Position numbers and translations under genes: made by a program
NCBI GenBank assembly: GCA_903838025.1
Contig: CAILXB010000031.1
Coordinates: 1-34,901, forward strand
Length of the DNA: 34,901 bases
From: an uncultured Chlorobiaceae bacterium
GTDB lineage: Bacteria; Bacteroidota; Chlorobiia; Chlorobiales; Chlorobiaceae
Reading direction: 5' to 3'
Notes under the pieces: model-generated
What the model was told of the DNA's origin: nothing
Database searches by the model: none
Seen by the model: the letters and a program-made list of their open reading frames with translations, nothing else
Shown: positions 9,743 to 18,698 of the stretch, piece after piece
How the letters are laid out: every line of letters starts with the position of its first letter
Position numbering within the stretch: position 1 is the first letter of the stretch

Positions 9743-10717
9743 ATGGAAAAGAAAAAAATCAGTTACAAAGAGCTTGGGCTGTGCAACAGCCGTGAACTCT
9801 TCAAAAAAGCTGTAACGGGCGGCTACGCAATACCTGCCTACAACTTCAACAATCTTGAGCAAATGCAGGCCATCATCATGGCTTGTGCTGAAACCAATTC
9901 TCCTGTTATTCTTCAGGTTTCAAAAGGAGCCAGAAGCTATGCCAACGAAACCCTCCTGCGCTATTTGGCCCAGGGAGCTGTTGCATACGCTACAGAACTT
10001 GGTCACCCCATCCCGATCGTGCTTCACCTTGATCATGGAGACAGTTTCGAGCTCTGCAAGGATTGTATTGATTCCGGCTTCTCTTCGGTGATGATTGACG
10101 GTTCACACCTCCCTTACGAGGAAAACATTGAACTGACCAAAAAAGTTGTTGCCTATGCCCATCAGTACGATGTTACCGTTGAAGGTGAGCTTGGTGTTCT
10201 GGCCGGTATCGAAGATGAAGTTTCGGCAGCACACCATACCTACACCCAGCCGGAAGAGGTTGAGGATTTTGTTGCAAAAACCGGTGTTGACAGTCTTGCC
10301 ATCTCCATCGGCACATCACATGGTGCATTCAAGTTCAAACCAGGCGAAGATCCGAAAATCCGCCTCGACATTCTTACAGAAATTGAACGCCGCATTCCCG
10401 GATTTCCTATTGTGCTGCATGGCTCATCATCCGTTCCGCAGGATCTCATTAAAACCATCAATGAGCACGGCGGAAAACTGAAAGATGCAATTGGTATCAG
10501 CGAAGATCAGCTTCGTCTTGCAGCCAAATCAGCGGTCTGCAAAATCAACATTGATTCCGACGGACGTCTTGCCATGACCGCCGCGATTCGTAAAGTATTT
10601 GATGAAAAACCCGAAGAGTTTGATCCAAGAAAATATCTTGGACCTGCCCGTGATGCTCTCAAAAAACTTTATGTTCACAAGAACATCAATGTTCTCGGTT
10701 CTGACGGTAAAGCGTGA
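9743..10717 (+). CDS. fba: Class II (zinc) fructose-bisphosphate aldolase
   Basis: A 324-residue class II aldolase for reversible cleavage of fructose-1,6-bisphosphate to dihydroxyacetone phosphate and glyceraldehyde-3-phosphate. In an autotroph using the reductive TCA cycle it serves gluconeogenesis. Metal-site features are visible: HLDHGDSFE, where the conserved His and following Asp lie, the His in GTSHGAFKF and the His in VLHGSSSVP. The N-terminal AIPAYNFNNLEQM segment is also typical. The ATG at 9743 follows a purine-rich GAGAAG stretch. It is monocistronic: divergent from prc copy 2 and followed within 15 nt by a strong terminator. The sugar-bisphosphate specificity could in principle include tagatose. 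Confidence 0.93.
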   Translation: MEKKKISYKELGLCNSRELFKKAVTGGYAIPAYNFNNLEQMQAIIMACAETNSPVILQVSKGARSYANETLLRYLAQGAVAYATELGHPIPIVLHLDHGDSFELCKDCIDSGFSSVMIDGSHLPYEENIELTKKVVAYAHQYDVTVEGELGVLAGIEDEVSAAHHTYTQPEEVEDFVAKTGVDSLAISIGTSHGAFKFKPGEDPKIRLDILTEIERRIPGFPIVLHGSSSVPQDLIKTINEHGGKLKDAIGISEDQLRLAAKSAVCKINIDSDGRLAMTAAIRKVFDEKPEEFDPRKYLGPARDALKKLYVHKNINVLGSDGKA

Positions 10718-10730
10718 CTTTTTTTGATTT

Positions 10731-10766
10731 CAATAAAAAAGGCGCCTATGTGCGCCTTTTTTATTG
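10731..10766. terminator. Bidirectional intrinsic terminator between aldolase and M20 hydrolase
   Basis: A perfect 15-bp stem (10731-10745 with 10752-10766) has a 6-nt loop CTATGT. The GGCGC/GCGCC core is flanked by six A on the left and six T on the right, so it works as a U-tract terminator for the plus-strand aldolase and equally for the minus-strand amidohydrolase. Confidence 0.93.
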
Positions 10767-10780
10767 AATATCAGGTCTGC

Positions 10781-11998
10781 TCAGACACTCTGAAGAAGGC
10801 GTAAGGCGGCATAGGCAAGCAATCCACTACCAATTTCAAGAGCACGTTCTTCAGGATTAAAGGTTGGAGAGTGCAGGGTATTGTCTTTATCCTGTTGCGG
10901 AGTGCCTGTTCCAATTTGCCAGAAAGTCCCTGGGCACTCCTGAAGGTAGTAGGCAAAATCCTCTGCAGTCATAAGGGGTTCGCTCTCATACACATTCTCA
11001 GCACCCAGATATTCCCGGCAGATTCCCTCAGCTTTTTCGGTAACAGCAAGATCGTTGAACAAAACCGGATAACCCTTCCTGATTTCCACTTCAGCCTCAA
11101 CGCCAAGTCCTGAAGCAACATGCGTAACCGTCTGACGCAACCTCTCCTGCAAGAGAGTGCGAATCTCTTCATTCATGCTTCTCATTGTCCCCGACATAGT
11201 CACCTGCCTCGGAATAACATTGGGTGCGCTACCACCATGAATAGAGGCTACTGAAACAACTGCCGGTTCATGAGGAGGCACAACCCTACTGACAAGATGC
11301 TGAAGAGCTGTAATGATATGGGCCGCAGCCAGAACAGGATCGGCGGCCCTGTGCGGCGCAGAAGCGTGCCCCCCCCGCCCTGTTACGGTGAAATAGAGTT
11401 CATCGGTGGCCGCCATAAAACTCCCTTTGCAAAGGGCAACCGTCCCGGTTGCTACATTGGGAAAGCAGTGCTGACCTATAATTATTGAAGGGCTGAATTG
11501 CTTGAAAAGACCGGCGTCAAGTAATGGCTTTGCTCCTCCGGGAGCTTTTTCTTCAGCGGGCTGAAACACAAGAAGCACACTGCCTTCAAGTTCATCTTTC
11601 ATTTCCGAGAGAATTTTTGCCGCACCGAGAAGCATTGCCGTGTGCATATCATGCCCGCAGGCATGCATTTTGCCCGATTCAAGGGAACAGAAGTTGTGGC
11701 TGTTCTCTTCGTTCAACGGGAGGGCATCAATATCAGCCCTTAGAGCCACAACCTTGCCTTTGCCAGAGGCATGGTGACCACAAACCAGAGCGACAACCCC
11801 GGTCTCCAACAAAGGTTTTTCCGGGGTGATACCAAGAGCCGTCAGATAGTCTGTTATCAATCCGGTCGTTCTTTTCTCTTCATAGGAGAGTTCGGGATGA
11901 AGATGAATATCGCGGCGTAAAGCAACAACTTCCGAAAAAATGTCTGCTGCACGCTCCCGAATCCGTTCAGCAAGCCCGGTTAAGTGTTCTGTTTTCAT
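10781..11998 (-). CDS. M20-family metal-dependent amidohydrolase
   Basis: A 405-residue cytosolic M20 peptidase/amidohydrolase of the hippurate hydrolase and IAA-amino-acid hydrolase group, which removes N-acyl or N-aryl groups from amino acids. Metal-site motifs are present: VALRADIDALPL, MHACGHDMHTAML with paired His and Asp, and the catalytic acidic pair in FQPAEEKAPGGAK. The dimerisation domain sits between, around residues 190-300, and RGGHASAPH is also typical. The exact substrate cannot be told. ATG start at 11996-11998. It follows the CBS/ACT gene in orientation with an 82-nt gap without a clear terminator, and converges on the aldolase terminator. Confidence 0.88.
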   Translation of the reverse strand: MKTEHLTGLAERIRERAADIFSEVVALRRDIHLHPELSYEEKRTTGLITDYLTALGITPEKPLLETGVVALVCGHHASGKGKVVALRADIDALPLNEENSHNFCSLESGKMHACGHDMHTAMLLGAAKILSEMKDELEGSVLLVFQPAEEKAPGGAKPLLDAGLFKQFSPSIIIGQHCFPNVATGTVALCKGSFMAATDELYFTVTGRGGHASAPHRAADPVLAAAHIITALQHLVSRVVPPHEPAVVSVASIHGGSAPNVIPRQVTMSGTMRSMNEEIRTLLQERLRQTVTHVASGLGVEAEVEIRKGYPVLFNDLAVTEKAEGICREYLGAENVYESEPLMTAEDFAYYLQECPGTFWQIGTGTPQQDKDNTLHSPTFNPEERALEIGSGLLAYAALRLLQSV

Positions 11999-12080
11999 AC
12001 ATACCTTTTTTTATAATAACTTACAATCGTCATACTACATTGGAATCTTACCCCACTTGATACCCTGTCCAGCCTCCGGA

Positions 12081-12770
12081 CTACATATCCATAAAACGGA
12101 TAAATTCAAGGGCTTTTTCTCTCATATCATCATCTTTTTCCTGAAAAAAAGGTGACGTATAACGAACAGAGTAACCATATTTTTCAAGGTTTTTTACCAA
12201 ACGAAAGAGGTCGTATGTCTGAAGCCTGAAGGTCACTACAACCCCGTCACCATCCGGAGTTGCAGGATACATGCCAAAACTCAGAACAGTCGCGTCATTT
12301 TTTTCAAGTGCAGCAATAACCTCGGAAAGTTTAAGATCGAATGACGGGACATCAAGTTCAAGGGTCACGGCCCCATCACCCAAATGAAAAATAGCGGCTA
12401 TACGCTCAAGAAGGAGTGCTTTTTCAACAACGCCAGCATACATGCCGTCTCTTTCCGATACCGCAATGAGTGGTGAAGAAAAGAGATGCATCCGTGAAAA
12501 AATATCGAAGAGATGCTCATGAAGTCCAATACTTCCAACTTTTTCGAGCTTAAGATCCTTCAGACGCAGCTTTTTTGTTTTTTCCAACTGCTCCAAAGGT
12601 ACAAGATCCATGGTAGTCACCATGGCCGTAACCTCCCCATCGTGCAGTACGGGCGCACATTCAACCCCCTCTTTTTGCATGAAGGCGAGCACCTCCACAA
12701 CCAAAGCGTCATCCGTAAAAAACGGACGGGTTGTATCAAGAGTACTTCCTACGCATTCATTTAGCAGCAT
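12081..12770 (-). CDS. CBS-pair protein with C-terminal ACT-like domain (AcuB-like)
   Basis: A 229-residue protein with two tandem CBS motifs (about residues 8-60 and 72-125; the second contains FDIFSRMHLFSSPLIAVSERDG) and a C-terminal ACT-like stretch (about 132-205) with VTLELDVPSFDLKLSEVI. This architecture resembles AcuB-type proteins. CBS pairs bind adenine nucleotides and regulate a partner, but no catalytic domain is fused here and the partner is unknown. The start overlaps the 3' end of rpiB by 10 nt, so translational coupling to rpiB and ppk is likely, which may point to an energy- or nucleotide-sensing role. Confidence 0.8.
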   Translation of the reverse strand: MLLNECVGSTLDTTRPFFTDDALVVEVLAFMQKEGVECAPVLHDGEVTAMVTTMDLVPLEQLEKTKKLRLKDLKLEKVGSIGLHEHLFDIFSRMHLFSSPLIAVSERDGMYAGVVEKALLLERIAAIFHLGDGAVTLELDVPSFDLKLSEVIAALEKNDATVLSFGMYPATPDGDGVVVTFRLQTYDLFRLVKNLEKYGYSVRYTSPFFQEKDDDMREKALEFIRFMDM

Positions 12771-13195
12771 GGTTCAATTTTATTCACCCTCAACTGATGC
12801 CTCCCACCTTCAAATGGGGTGGAAAACCAGTTGTGAAGACTTTGTTCAATTGTGGCTTGATCGGTAAAGCGTGCAGAGAAACAGATAATATTGGCATCAT
12901 TATGCTGCCGGGCAAGTGTCGCAAATTCCGGGTTGCAGGCAATGGCCGCACGAATCCCCTTGATTTTATTTGCAGAGATTGAGACGCCTATCCCTGTGCC
13001 GCAAAGCAGTACACCTGAATCACACAGCCCTTCGGCAACCGCCTGGGCAACTTTGCGGGCATAATCGGGATAATCAACCGATCCTTCATCATAAGGACCC
13101 ATATCAGTAAATGTATAGCCGTTTCGATCAAGCCACGCCAGCACCGTTTTTTTAAATTCAAATCCGGCATGATCGCTTCCAACTGCAATGTTCAT
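12761..13195 (-). CDS. rpiB: Ribose-5-phosphate isomerase B
   Basis: RpiB/LacAB-family isomerase of 144 residues that interconverts ribose-5-phosphate and ribulose-5-phosphate. Family features: [15 protein letters not shown] at the N-terminus (phosphate-binding Asp-His), YPDYA, the catalytic Cys in [16 protein letters not shown] (C65) and the conserved His in ARQHNDANI. The ATG overlaps the TGA stop of the upstream ppk by ATGA (13192-13195), and its own stop overlaps the CBS gene start, so it sits in a coupled operon. An allose-6-phosphate side activity is known in the family, but the pentose role is the most likely. Confidence 0.94.
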   Translation of the reverse strand: MNIAVGSDHAGFEFKKTVLAWLDRNGYTFTDMGPYDEGSVDYPDYARKVAQAVAEGLCDSGVLLCGTGIGVSISANKIKGIRAAIACNPEFATLARQHNDANIICFSARFTDQATIEQSLHNWFSTPFEGGRHQLRVNKIEPCC

Positions 13196-15339
13196 AATTC
13201 GTCCGCTTTAAATTTACATAAAGTTTTTTTCAGACCAGCCCGATGTAAAAAAAGAGTCTGACTGTTTACTCTTGGGTTATCATTGTTAATTCTGGAATAT
13301 ATACCGTCAGCATGCATCTGCCAAGCTTTGACATTGTCACTCAAAATAAGCTCAAGATCCGATTTGACCAACTGAATGAATGTTTTGTCGAATACCGGAA
13401 AAAGTGTTTCGACCCGATCATCAAGATTGCGCGGCATGATATCGGCACTTCCAAGATATAACTGCTCCTTTCCTCCATTATGGAAGTAGTAGGCCCTGCT
13501 GTGCTCAAGAAAACGACCGATAACACTGATGACCCTGATATTTTCACTAATTCCCGGTATGCCGGGTTTAAGGCAGCAGACTCCTCGAATGACAAGGTCA
13601 ATCTTCACCCCCTTGCAGGATGCAGCGTAAAGCGCCCGTATGGTTTTGACATCTACAAGGGCATTCATTTTCATGATTATTCTTCCCTTGTTCTCCTTCC
13701 GGCTCCACTCAACCTCCCGTTCAATCATCTCAATAATCCTTTTTCGGGTATTGATCGGCGAGACGAGCAGCTTTCTGTATTCGGTATGCTTTGAATATCC
13801 CGTCAAGGCATTGAAAAGCTCTGCCACATCGTTGGCAAGTTGCTCGTTGATTGTAAAGAGGCTGTAATCGGTATAAATTTTTCCTGTTGTGGGGTTGTAG
13901 TTACCTGTACCAAGGTGCAGGTACCTTTTTAGCTTTTTTTGTTCGCGACGTACAACAAGAGTGAGTTTTGCATGAGTTTTTAGACCAGGAAGACCGTAGG
14001 CCACATGCGCACCGACATCTTCAAGTGCCCTTGCCCAGACAATGTTGTTCTCTTCATCAAATCTTGCCTTGAGTTCAACAAGCACGGCAACCTGTTTACC
14101 CTCCTCAGCAGCTCTCATCAGTGCATGGACAATCGGCGAATTACTTCCAACCCTGTACAACGTTTGCTTTATCGAGAGCACATCCGCATCAAGAGCGGCC
14201 TGGTTGATAAAATCGACAACAGGCTGAAACGAGTCATAAGGATGGTAGAGTAAACGGTCTTTAGCTTTTATGGCGGCGAAAACATCAGTGCCAAACTGCT
14301 CTGTAATCCGGTTGCAAGGCATAAAAGGATCATCTTTCAACTCAGGACGATCTATCTTCATAAGCTCCAGAAGAGAGCTGAAACCAAGTACACCATCTAT
14401 TTCATAGACGTTTCGTTCGGTGACTTCAAGATTTTTCATAAGAAGTTTTCTGACCGAAAGAGGCATCGCCGGAGTAATGTCGAGTCGGACAACTTTTCCG
14501 TACCGACGTGAGCGAATCCCCTGTTCAATGGTTTCAAGCAGATCACCCGCCTCATCCTCCTCAATTTCGATATCAGCATCACGAATCAAGCGGAAGAGAT
14601 GCGACTGTATAATCTTCATTTTCGGAAACAGATGGGCCAGATTGCTTTCAATGAGATCTTCTATCCAGATAAGCCGAATGATCCCGTCATCATCACGAAA
14701 CCCCTTGATATCATTAAGCCTCAGAAGCCGGGGAAGAATGCCCGGCACCTTCACTCGGGCAAACTTCAGCGCACTGCTTTCCTCATCTTCCAGCTCAATG
14801 GCAAGGTTCAGCGAAAGGTTCGACATAAAGGGAAATGGATGGCCTGTATCAAAAGCCAAAGGAGTCAGTACCGGAAAAATCTCCTTTCGAAAATAATGGC
14901 TCAACGCCCGCTGCTGCAAGGCGGAAAGCTCTGAAACCCTGAGAAATTCTATTCCTTCACGTCGCAATGCTGGCACAAGATCACAATAAAAGCACTCTTT
15001 TCTTTCTGCAAACTGCCGTAAAACCATCGTGCGAATTTTTTCAAGCTGCTCAAACGGTGTATGACCATCTATTGTTCGATCCACAATACCCGCCTCATAC
15101 TGATCCTCAATACCTGCAACACGGATCATGAAATACTCATCGAGATTTGAACTGAAAATCGAGATGAATTTCACTCGTTCAAGAAGAGGGTGTGCTGCCG
15201 GGTCAAGCGCCTCTTCAAGTACCCGTTGATTAAAGTAAATCCAGCTCAGTTCCCTGTTGACATAGAGTGACGTGTCCAAAAAATCCGGAACCATTTCCCC
15301 CTTACCGTTTTCATCATTCCCTGTTTGCATAAAAAACAT
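13192..15339 (-). CDS. ppk: Polyphosphate kinase 1
   Basis: PPK1 catalyses reversible transfer of the ATP gamma-phosphate to long-chain polyphosphate. Length of about 715 residues matches the family. Domains: N-terminal helical domain ([19 protein letters not shown]), head domain, and two phospholipase-D-like C-terminal domains. Two His expected at the catalytic site are seen in KTHAKLTLV and [11 protein letters not shown], 19 residues apart as in E. coli PPK1 (H435/H454). I prefer the ATG at 15337-15339, which overlaps the upstream fthC stop as TGATG, over a TTG one codon earlier. The downstream rpiB overlaps by 4 nt. No exopolyphosphatase gene is adjacent. Confidence 0.96.
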   Translation of the reverse strand: MFFMQTGNDENGKGEMVPDFLDTSLYVNRELSWIYFNQRVLEEALDPAAHPLLERVKFISIFSSNLDEYFMIRVAGIEDQYEAGIVDRTIDGHTPFEQLEKIRTMVLRQFAERKECFYCDLVPALRREGIEFLRVSELSALQQRALSHYFRKEIFPVLTPLAFDTGHPFPFMSNLSLNLAIELEDEESSALKFARVKVPGILPRLLRLNDIKGFRDDDGIIRLIWIEDLIESNLAHLFPKMKIIQSHLFRLIRDADIEIEEDEAGDLLETIEQGIRSRRYGKVVRLDITPAMPLSVRKLLMKNLEVTERNVYEIDGVLGFSSLLELMKIDRPELKDDPFMPCNRITEQFGTDVFAAIKAKDRLLYHPYDSFQPVVDFINQAALDADVLSIKQTLYRVGSNSPIVHALMRAAEEGKQVAVLVELKARFDEENNIVWARALEDVGAHVAYGLPGLKTHAKLTLVVRREQKKLKRYLHLGTGNYNPTTGKIYTDYSLFTINEQLANDVAELFNALTGYSKHTEYRKLLVSPINTRKRIIEMIEREVEWSRKENKGRIIMKMNALVDVKTIRALYAASCKGVKIDLVIRGVCCLKPGIPGISENIRVISVIGRFLEHSRAYYFHNGGKEQLYLGSADIMPRNLDDRVETLFPVFDKTFIQLVKSDLELILSDNVKAWQMHADGIYSRINNDNPRVNSQTLFLHRAGLKKTLCKFKADEL

Positions 15340-15944
15340 CAAAAATTAGAGTTGAACCGAATGATTCCCTCTTCATGAACGACACCATCAAGCGCTTCAT
15401 CGCAACAGTCCACCGGAACAGCGTCAACCTTCTGCTTAAAAAAAGCGAGTCCGATACGACAAGGAGCGACTCCTTGCCGTGAAAGCCGTTGCAAAAAACG
15501 GTCATAGAATCCTTTTCCATAACCGATACGAAATCCTCTTTCATCAAAAGCGAGAAGAGGCAGCAACACAACGTCAAGAGTAGACTCCTCTGCAATCGAG
15601 AATTCAACAGGCTCTGGCTGACCGAATTGTGCGGTACGAACAAGATCCCCCTTCCGGAAAGTTGCCGACAAAAGCTCACCATTTCGAACAACAGGAACGG
15701 AAAGCGGTTTCTTCATTGCGATGAGCCGATCAACAATTGCTGAAGTAGATACCTCACCTGAATCCGGGATGGAGAGGTAGAGATGAATATGACGGGCATT
15801 GAGAACTTCCCTCATGGTGATCACATATTCTGCAATGGCCATGCTCATCTCAATCCTTGATTTTTCCGGTATCAGCCGCCTGCTCTCAATCATTTTTATC
15901 CTCAGCGCAGCTTTTTCAACTGCAAGAGTTGTTTCTCTCTCCAT
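15339..15944 (-). CDS. fthC: 5-formyltetrahydrofolate cyclo-ligase
   Basis: ATP-dependent enzyme converting 5-formyl-THF to 5,10-methenyl-THF, returning folate to the one-carbon pool. The C-terminal family block is clear: [25 protein letters not shown] contains the conserved glycine-rich GYGKGFYDR loop. The open frame extends to 16202, but the family is about 190-200 residues. The ATG at 15942-15944 gives 201 residues and has an AGAGAGG ribosome site 9 nt upstream. A start at 15965 lacks such a site, and the longest frame would run into the divergent pyrC gene. Its stop overlaps the ppk start, making it the first gene of the coupled set fthC-ppk-rpiB-CBS. Confidence 0.88.
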   Translation of the reverse strand: MERETTLAVEKAALRIKMIESRRLIPEKSRIEMSMAIAEYVITMREVLNARHIHLYLSIPDSGEVSTSAIVDRLIAMKKPLSVPVVRNGELLSATFRKGDLVRTAQFGQPEPVEFSIAEESTLDVVLLPLLAFDERGFRIGYGKGFYDRFLQRLSRQGVAPCRIGLAFFKQKVDAVPVDCCDEALDGVVHEEGIIRFNSNF

Positions 15945-15953
15945 GGCGTTCAA

Positions 15954-15960
15954 CCTCTCT
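15954..15960 (-). promoter_or_regulatory. Shine-Dalgarno site that decides the fthC start
   Basis: On the minus strand AGAGAGG lies 9 nt before the ATG at 15942-15944. Most genes in this window lack a clear ribosome site, so this one favours the shorter, family-length start over the upstream in-frame ATG at 15963-15965. Confidence 0.55.
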
Positions 15961-16154
15961 ACCATACCGTATCGTTCAATTACACCCACGACCTCCCCAT
16001 TAACAATAATAAACAGATCAACCACTGCATTATCAAATGTAAAATAATAAAATAGCGCAAGCTTTTTTGTGAGGGAGAAACATGTTGTATCTTCAGGGAA
16101 TAGTGCCGCAGTAAATTTATAATTTACCGGAACACTCAACTTTATACCAGAACC

Positions 16155-17483
16155 ATGAGCTTTATTTTTCAGCAGGCCCGTATCATCAACCCCCTTCAGC
16201 ATCTTGATCTCACAGGAACGGTAAAAGTAGGCGATGACGGAATCATCGAGGCGATCGTTTACGGTGAGGAGACCCTTGCTGCATTACCGGAAGACAAGGT
16301 TCTTGATCTCAGAGGGCAGATACTCTCCCCTGGACTTTTTGATATGCACTGCCATTTCAGGGAACCAGGTCAGGAATACAAGGAGACTCTGGAAAGCGGC
16401 TCAAAAGCGGCAGCAGTTGGTGGATTTACCGGCGTAGCCCTCATGCCGAATACAAAGCCCGTTATCGATAGTCCGCTCGGTGTTGCCTATATCCGTCATC
16501 ACGCAACAACGATCCCCATAGATCTCGAAGTAATCGGGGCAATGACCGTTGCAAGCAAGGGAGAGCATCTGGCTCCATTCGGAAAGTTTCGTTCCTACGG
16601 AGTGACGGCAGTTTCAGATGACGGTTCCGCCATTCAGAATAGCCAGATCATGCGCCTTGCCTTTGAGTACGCATCAAATTTTGATCTCCTCGTCATTCAG
16701 CACTGTGAAGAGCGTTCGCTGACCATTGGTGGGGTAATGAATGAGGGACTTTTTTCAACACAACTCGGCCTGAAGGGCATTCCTGATGTCTCAGAAGCCA
16801 TTACACTCAGCCGCGATCTGCTTTTAATGCGCTATCTCGAAGAGCACAAACTGCATGACCCGCTCAGAAGACCGCGCTACCATGTCGCCCATATCAGTAC
16901 CAAAGCGGCGCTTGATCTGGTACGAAAAGCAAAACAGGATGGGCTTTTGGTGACCTGCGAAGTAACGCCGCACCATTTCACGCTCTGTGATGAAGATCTT
17001 TTTCATGCCGGGATAAAAGGCAATTATATCATGAAACCGCCGCTCTCCTCAAGGGAGAACCGTGAAGCGTTGCTTGAGGCTCTTGCCGACGGGACGATTG
17101 ATGCCATAGCCACCGATCATGCACCCCACGCCTCCCATGAAAAAGAGTGCCCCTCCGACCAGGCAGCCTTTGGTATTACGGGTCTTGAAACTTCTCTTGC
17201 ACTGACCATCACAGAACTTGTTGACAAAAACGTTGTCAGCATGTCGCGTGCCATCGAACTGCTGTCGGTCAATCCAAGAAAAATAATGCAGTTGAAGCCA
17301 ATTCTTTTTGCGCCTGGAGAAGTTGCAAACTTCACCATCATTGACCCTTGTGCCCGCTGGAGCCTCACTTCCAGCTCACTGAAGTCAAAATCAGCAAACA
17401 CCCCCTTTCTTAACCGCCCACTGAAAGGGAGGTCGTGCGGGATTTTCCATAAGGGGCAACTTCTTGAGTCGATCGGCGTATGA
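16155..17483 (+). CDS. pyrC: Dihydroorotase
   Basis: Zinc-dependent cyclic amidohydrolase of 442 residues, type I (PyrC/AllB-like), that closes N-carbamoyl-aspartate to dihydroorotate in pyrimidine synthesis. Metal ligands are visible: HCHFRE (H65, H67) after GLFDM, His in IQHCEE, His in HVAHIST and Asp in ATDHAPH. Full-length start at ATG 16155; the N-terminal beta-sandwich segment FIFQQARIINP is intact. It is divergent from fthC, with 210 nt between the preferred starts. The 64-residue gene follows 118 nt later on the same strand. Allantoinase or hydantoinase activity is possible for the superfamily, but the FREPG motif is typical of dihydroorotase. Confidence 0.94.
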   Translation: MSFIFQQARIINPLQHLDLTGTVKVGDDGIIEAIVYGEETLAALPEDKVLDLRGQILSPGLFDMHCHFREPGQEYKETLESGSKAAAVGGFTGVALMPNTKPVIDSPLGVAYIRHHATTIPIDLEVIGAMTVASKGEHLAPFGKFRSYGVTAVSDDGSAIQNSQIMRLAFEYASNFDLLVIQHCEERSLTIGGVMNEGLFSTQLGLKGIPDVSEAITLSRDLLLMRYLEEHKLHDPLRRPRYHVAHISTKAALDLVRKAKQDGLLVTCEVTPHHFTLCDEDLFHAGIKGNYIMKPPLSSRENREALLEALADGTIDAIATDHAPHASHEKECPSDQAAFGITGLETSLALTITELVDKNVVSMSRAIELLSVNPRKIMQLKPILFAPGEVANFTIIDPCARWSLTSSSLKSKSANTPFLNRPLKGRSCGIFHKGQLLESIGV

Positions 17484-17601
17484 GAATAATTCATGGCGAG
17501 AGATGCTTGATTATCTCTAAAATTTTTATTACATTCGTGTTCTTTTTGGGCAGAAAAAAAACTAGATCCGCCTCTTAACCTCAAGAACTACTTTACGAGT
17601 C

Positions 17602-17796
17602 ATGGCAAAGAAACAATCGTTTGCAGATAAAGGCAAAAAAACCGGTACCAGTGATTTCAAGTGTGCAAAAGTTATTTTTTCTGTAAAATCAGAGAAAACC
17701 AATGCATGGAAATTCATTGAAAAGAACGTCCGAATCCCCAACGGAGAGAATGATCAAGTGATTCTTGCAAAGGCAATAAGCGATTACGCAAAGTAA
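17602..17796 (+). CDS. Small basic protein of 64 residues, possibly related to DUF4295 / ribosome-associated small proteins
   Basis: A Lys-rich 64-residue protein starting MAKKQSFADKGKK, with the core segment AKVIFSVKSEKTNAWKFIEKNV and a short helical tail ending ISDYAK. I do not recognise it with certainty. Its size, basic N-terminus and the K-T-x-A-W/Y-x-F-x-E pattern resemble DUF4295 proteins of Bacteroidetes, a group I recall as linked to the ribosome; this is a resemblance from memory, not an alignment. It has its own gap of 118 nt after pyrC and is followed by a hairpin, so it is probably expressed as a short unit. No membrane segment, no Cys pair. Confidence 0.75.
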   Translation: MAKKQSFADKGKKTGTSDFKCAKVIFSVKSEKTNAWKFIEKNVRIPNGENDQVILAKAISDYAK

Positions 17797-17815
17797 GTAT
17801 ATCCCCTATACGTCG

Positions 17816-17839
17816 TCAGGGCATCGCAGGGTGCCCTGA
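17816..17839 (+). terminator. Hairpin after the 64-residue gene
   Basis: Perfect 8-bp stem TCAGGGCA (17816-17823) and TGCCCTGA (17832-17839) with an 8-nt loop, 20 nt after the small gene's stop. A T6 run occurs about 12 nt further on, too far for a textbook terminator, so it may be a weak or partial stop before the methyltransferase gene. Confidence 0.45.
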
Positions 17840-17875
17840 ATCTCACCTGTTTTTTCACCTTTTTCTCACTTCAGC

Positions 17876-18664
17876 ATGGCGGATTATCCTGATGGTTCCA
17901 GAGCGAACCTTTCGTCACCCTGGTTTGAAGAGTGGTTCAACCATCCGCTCTATCTTGAAGTTTACAGCCACCGCGACCGTGATGAAGCCGCACGTTGCAT
18001 TCAAACCATTCTCTCACTTTCCGGCCTTGAACATAGGGAGATGACCTCTCTATCAGTACTCGATATAGCCTGTGGAGCAGGCCGACATGCGCTTGAGCTT
18101 GCCCGGCTTGGCTGCACGGTCACCGGAAATGACCTTTCCCCATTTCTGCTCGAAGAGGCCCGGAAGGAGGCTCTGCGAAACGAGTTGCAGCTCACCCTTA
18201 CCTGCTGTGACATGCGCCTCATTCCTGCCGATCCTCATTTTGATCTTGTCGTTCAACTCTTTACCAGTTTCGGTTATTTTGAACGAAAGGAGGATGACCG
18301 GTTGGTGCTCAATAAAGCTTATGGTTCGCTTAACAAGGGGGGATGGTACGTTCTGGATCTTCTTAATCCCATCCCTCTTGCGCGGAATCTGGTGACTCAC
18401 TCGCTGAAAACTGTCGGCAACCTTCAAATTCTTGAAGAGCGAGCGTTTGAAAATGAAAGGATTACCAAAACCATCACCATTACTCCCCAAACAGGCGAAC
18501 GGCTTGCTTTTTCTGAATCGGTGAGGCTTTACGGCAAAGAGGAGATTCTCGCAATGCTTTTTGATGCAGGCTTTTCAGTTGTCTCTCTTGCAGGCAACTA
18601 CCAGGGCGAACCTTTTCTTGAAAATGATTCGCCGAGGATGATGCTTTTTTGCCGGAAACCTTGA
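17876..18664 (+). CDS. Class I SAM-dependent methyltransferase
   Basis: A 262-residue methyltransferase of the Methyltransf_11/25 type. The SAM-binding motif VLDIACGAGRHALELARLG lies around residues 60-78, then the acidic GNDLSPFLLEEA and the post-motif DLVVQLFTSFGYF and LNKGGWYVLDLLNP. The N-terminal WFEEWFNHPLYLEVYSHRD segment is common in a group of uncharacterised bacterial methyltransferases. Substrate unknown. No signal peptide. ATG at 17876, 79 nt after the small gene. It converges on the epimerase gene with a 34-nt gap and no strong terminator. Confidence 0.85.
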   Translation: MADYPDGSRANLSSPWFEEWFNHPLYLEVYSHRDRDEAARCIQTILSLSGLEHREMTSLSVLDIACGAGRHALELARLGCTVTGNDLSPFLLEEARKEALRNELQLTLTCCDMRLIPADPHFDLVVQLFTSFGYFERKEDDRLVLNKAYGSLNKGGWYVLDLLNPIPLARNLVTHSLKTVGNLQILEERAFENERITKTITITPQTGERLAFSESVRLYGKEEILAMLFDAGFSVVSLAGNYQGEPFLENDSPRMMLFCRKP

Positions 18665-18698
18665 GGAGTTGTACTCCCTGGCTTCGGCAAGGTAATCA

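Noticed and set aside
15945-16202. N-terminal extension of the 5-formyl-THF cyclo-ligase frame
   Set aside because: Family length, the ribosome site at 15954-15960 and overlap with the divergent pyrC start all argue that this part is not translated.
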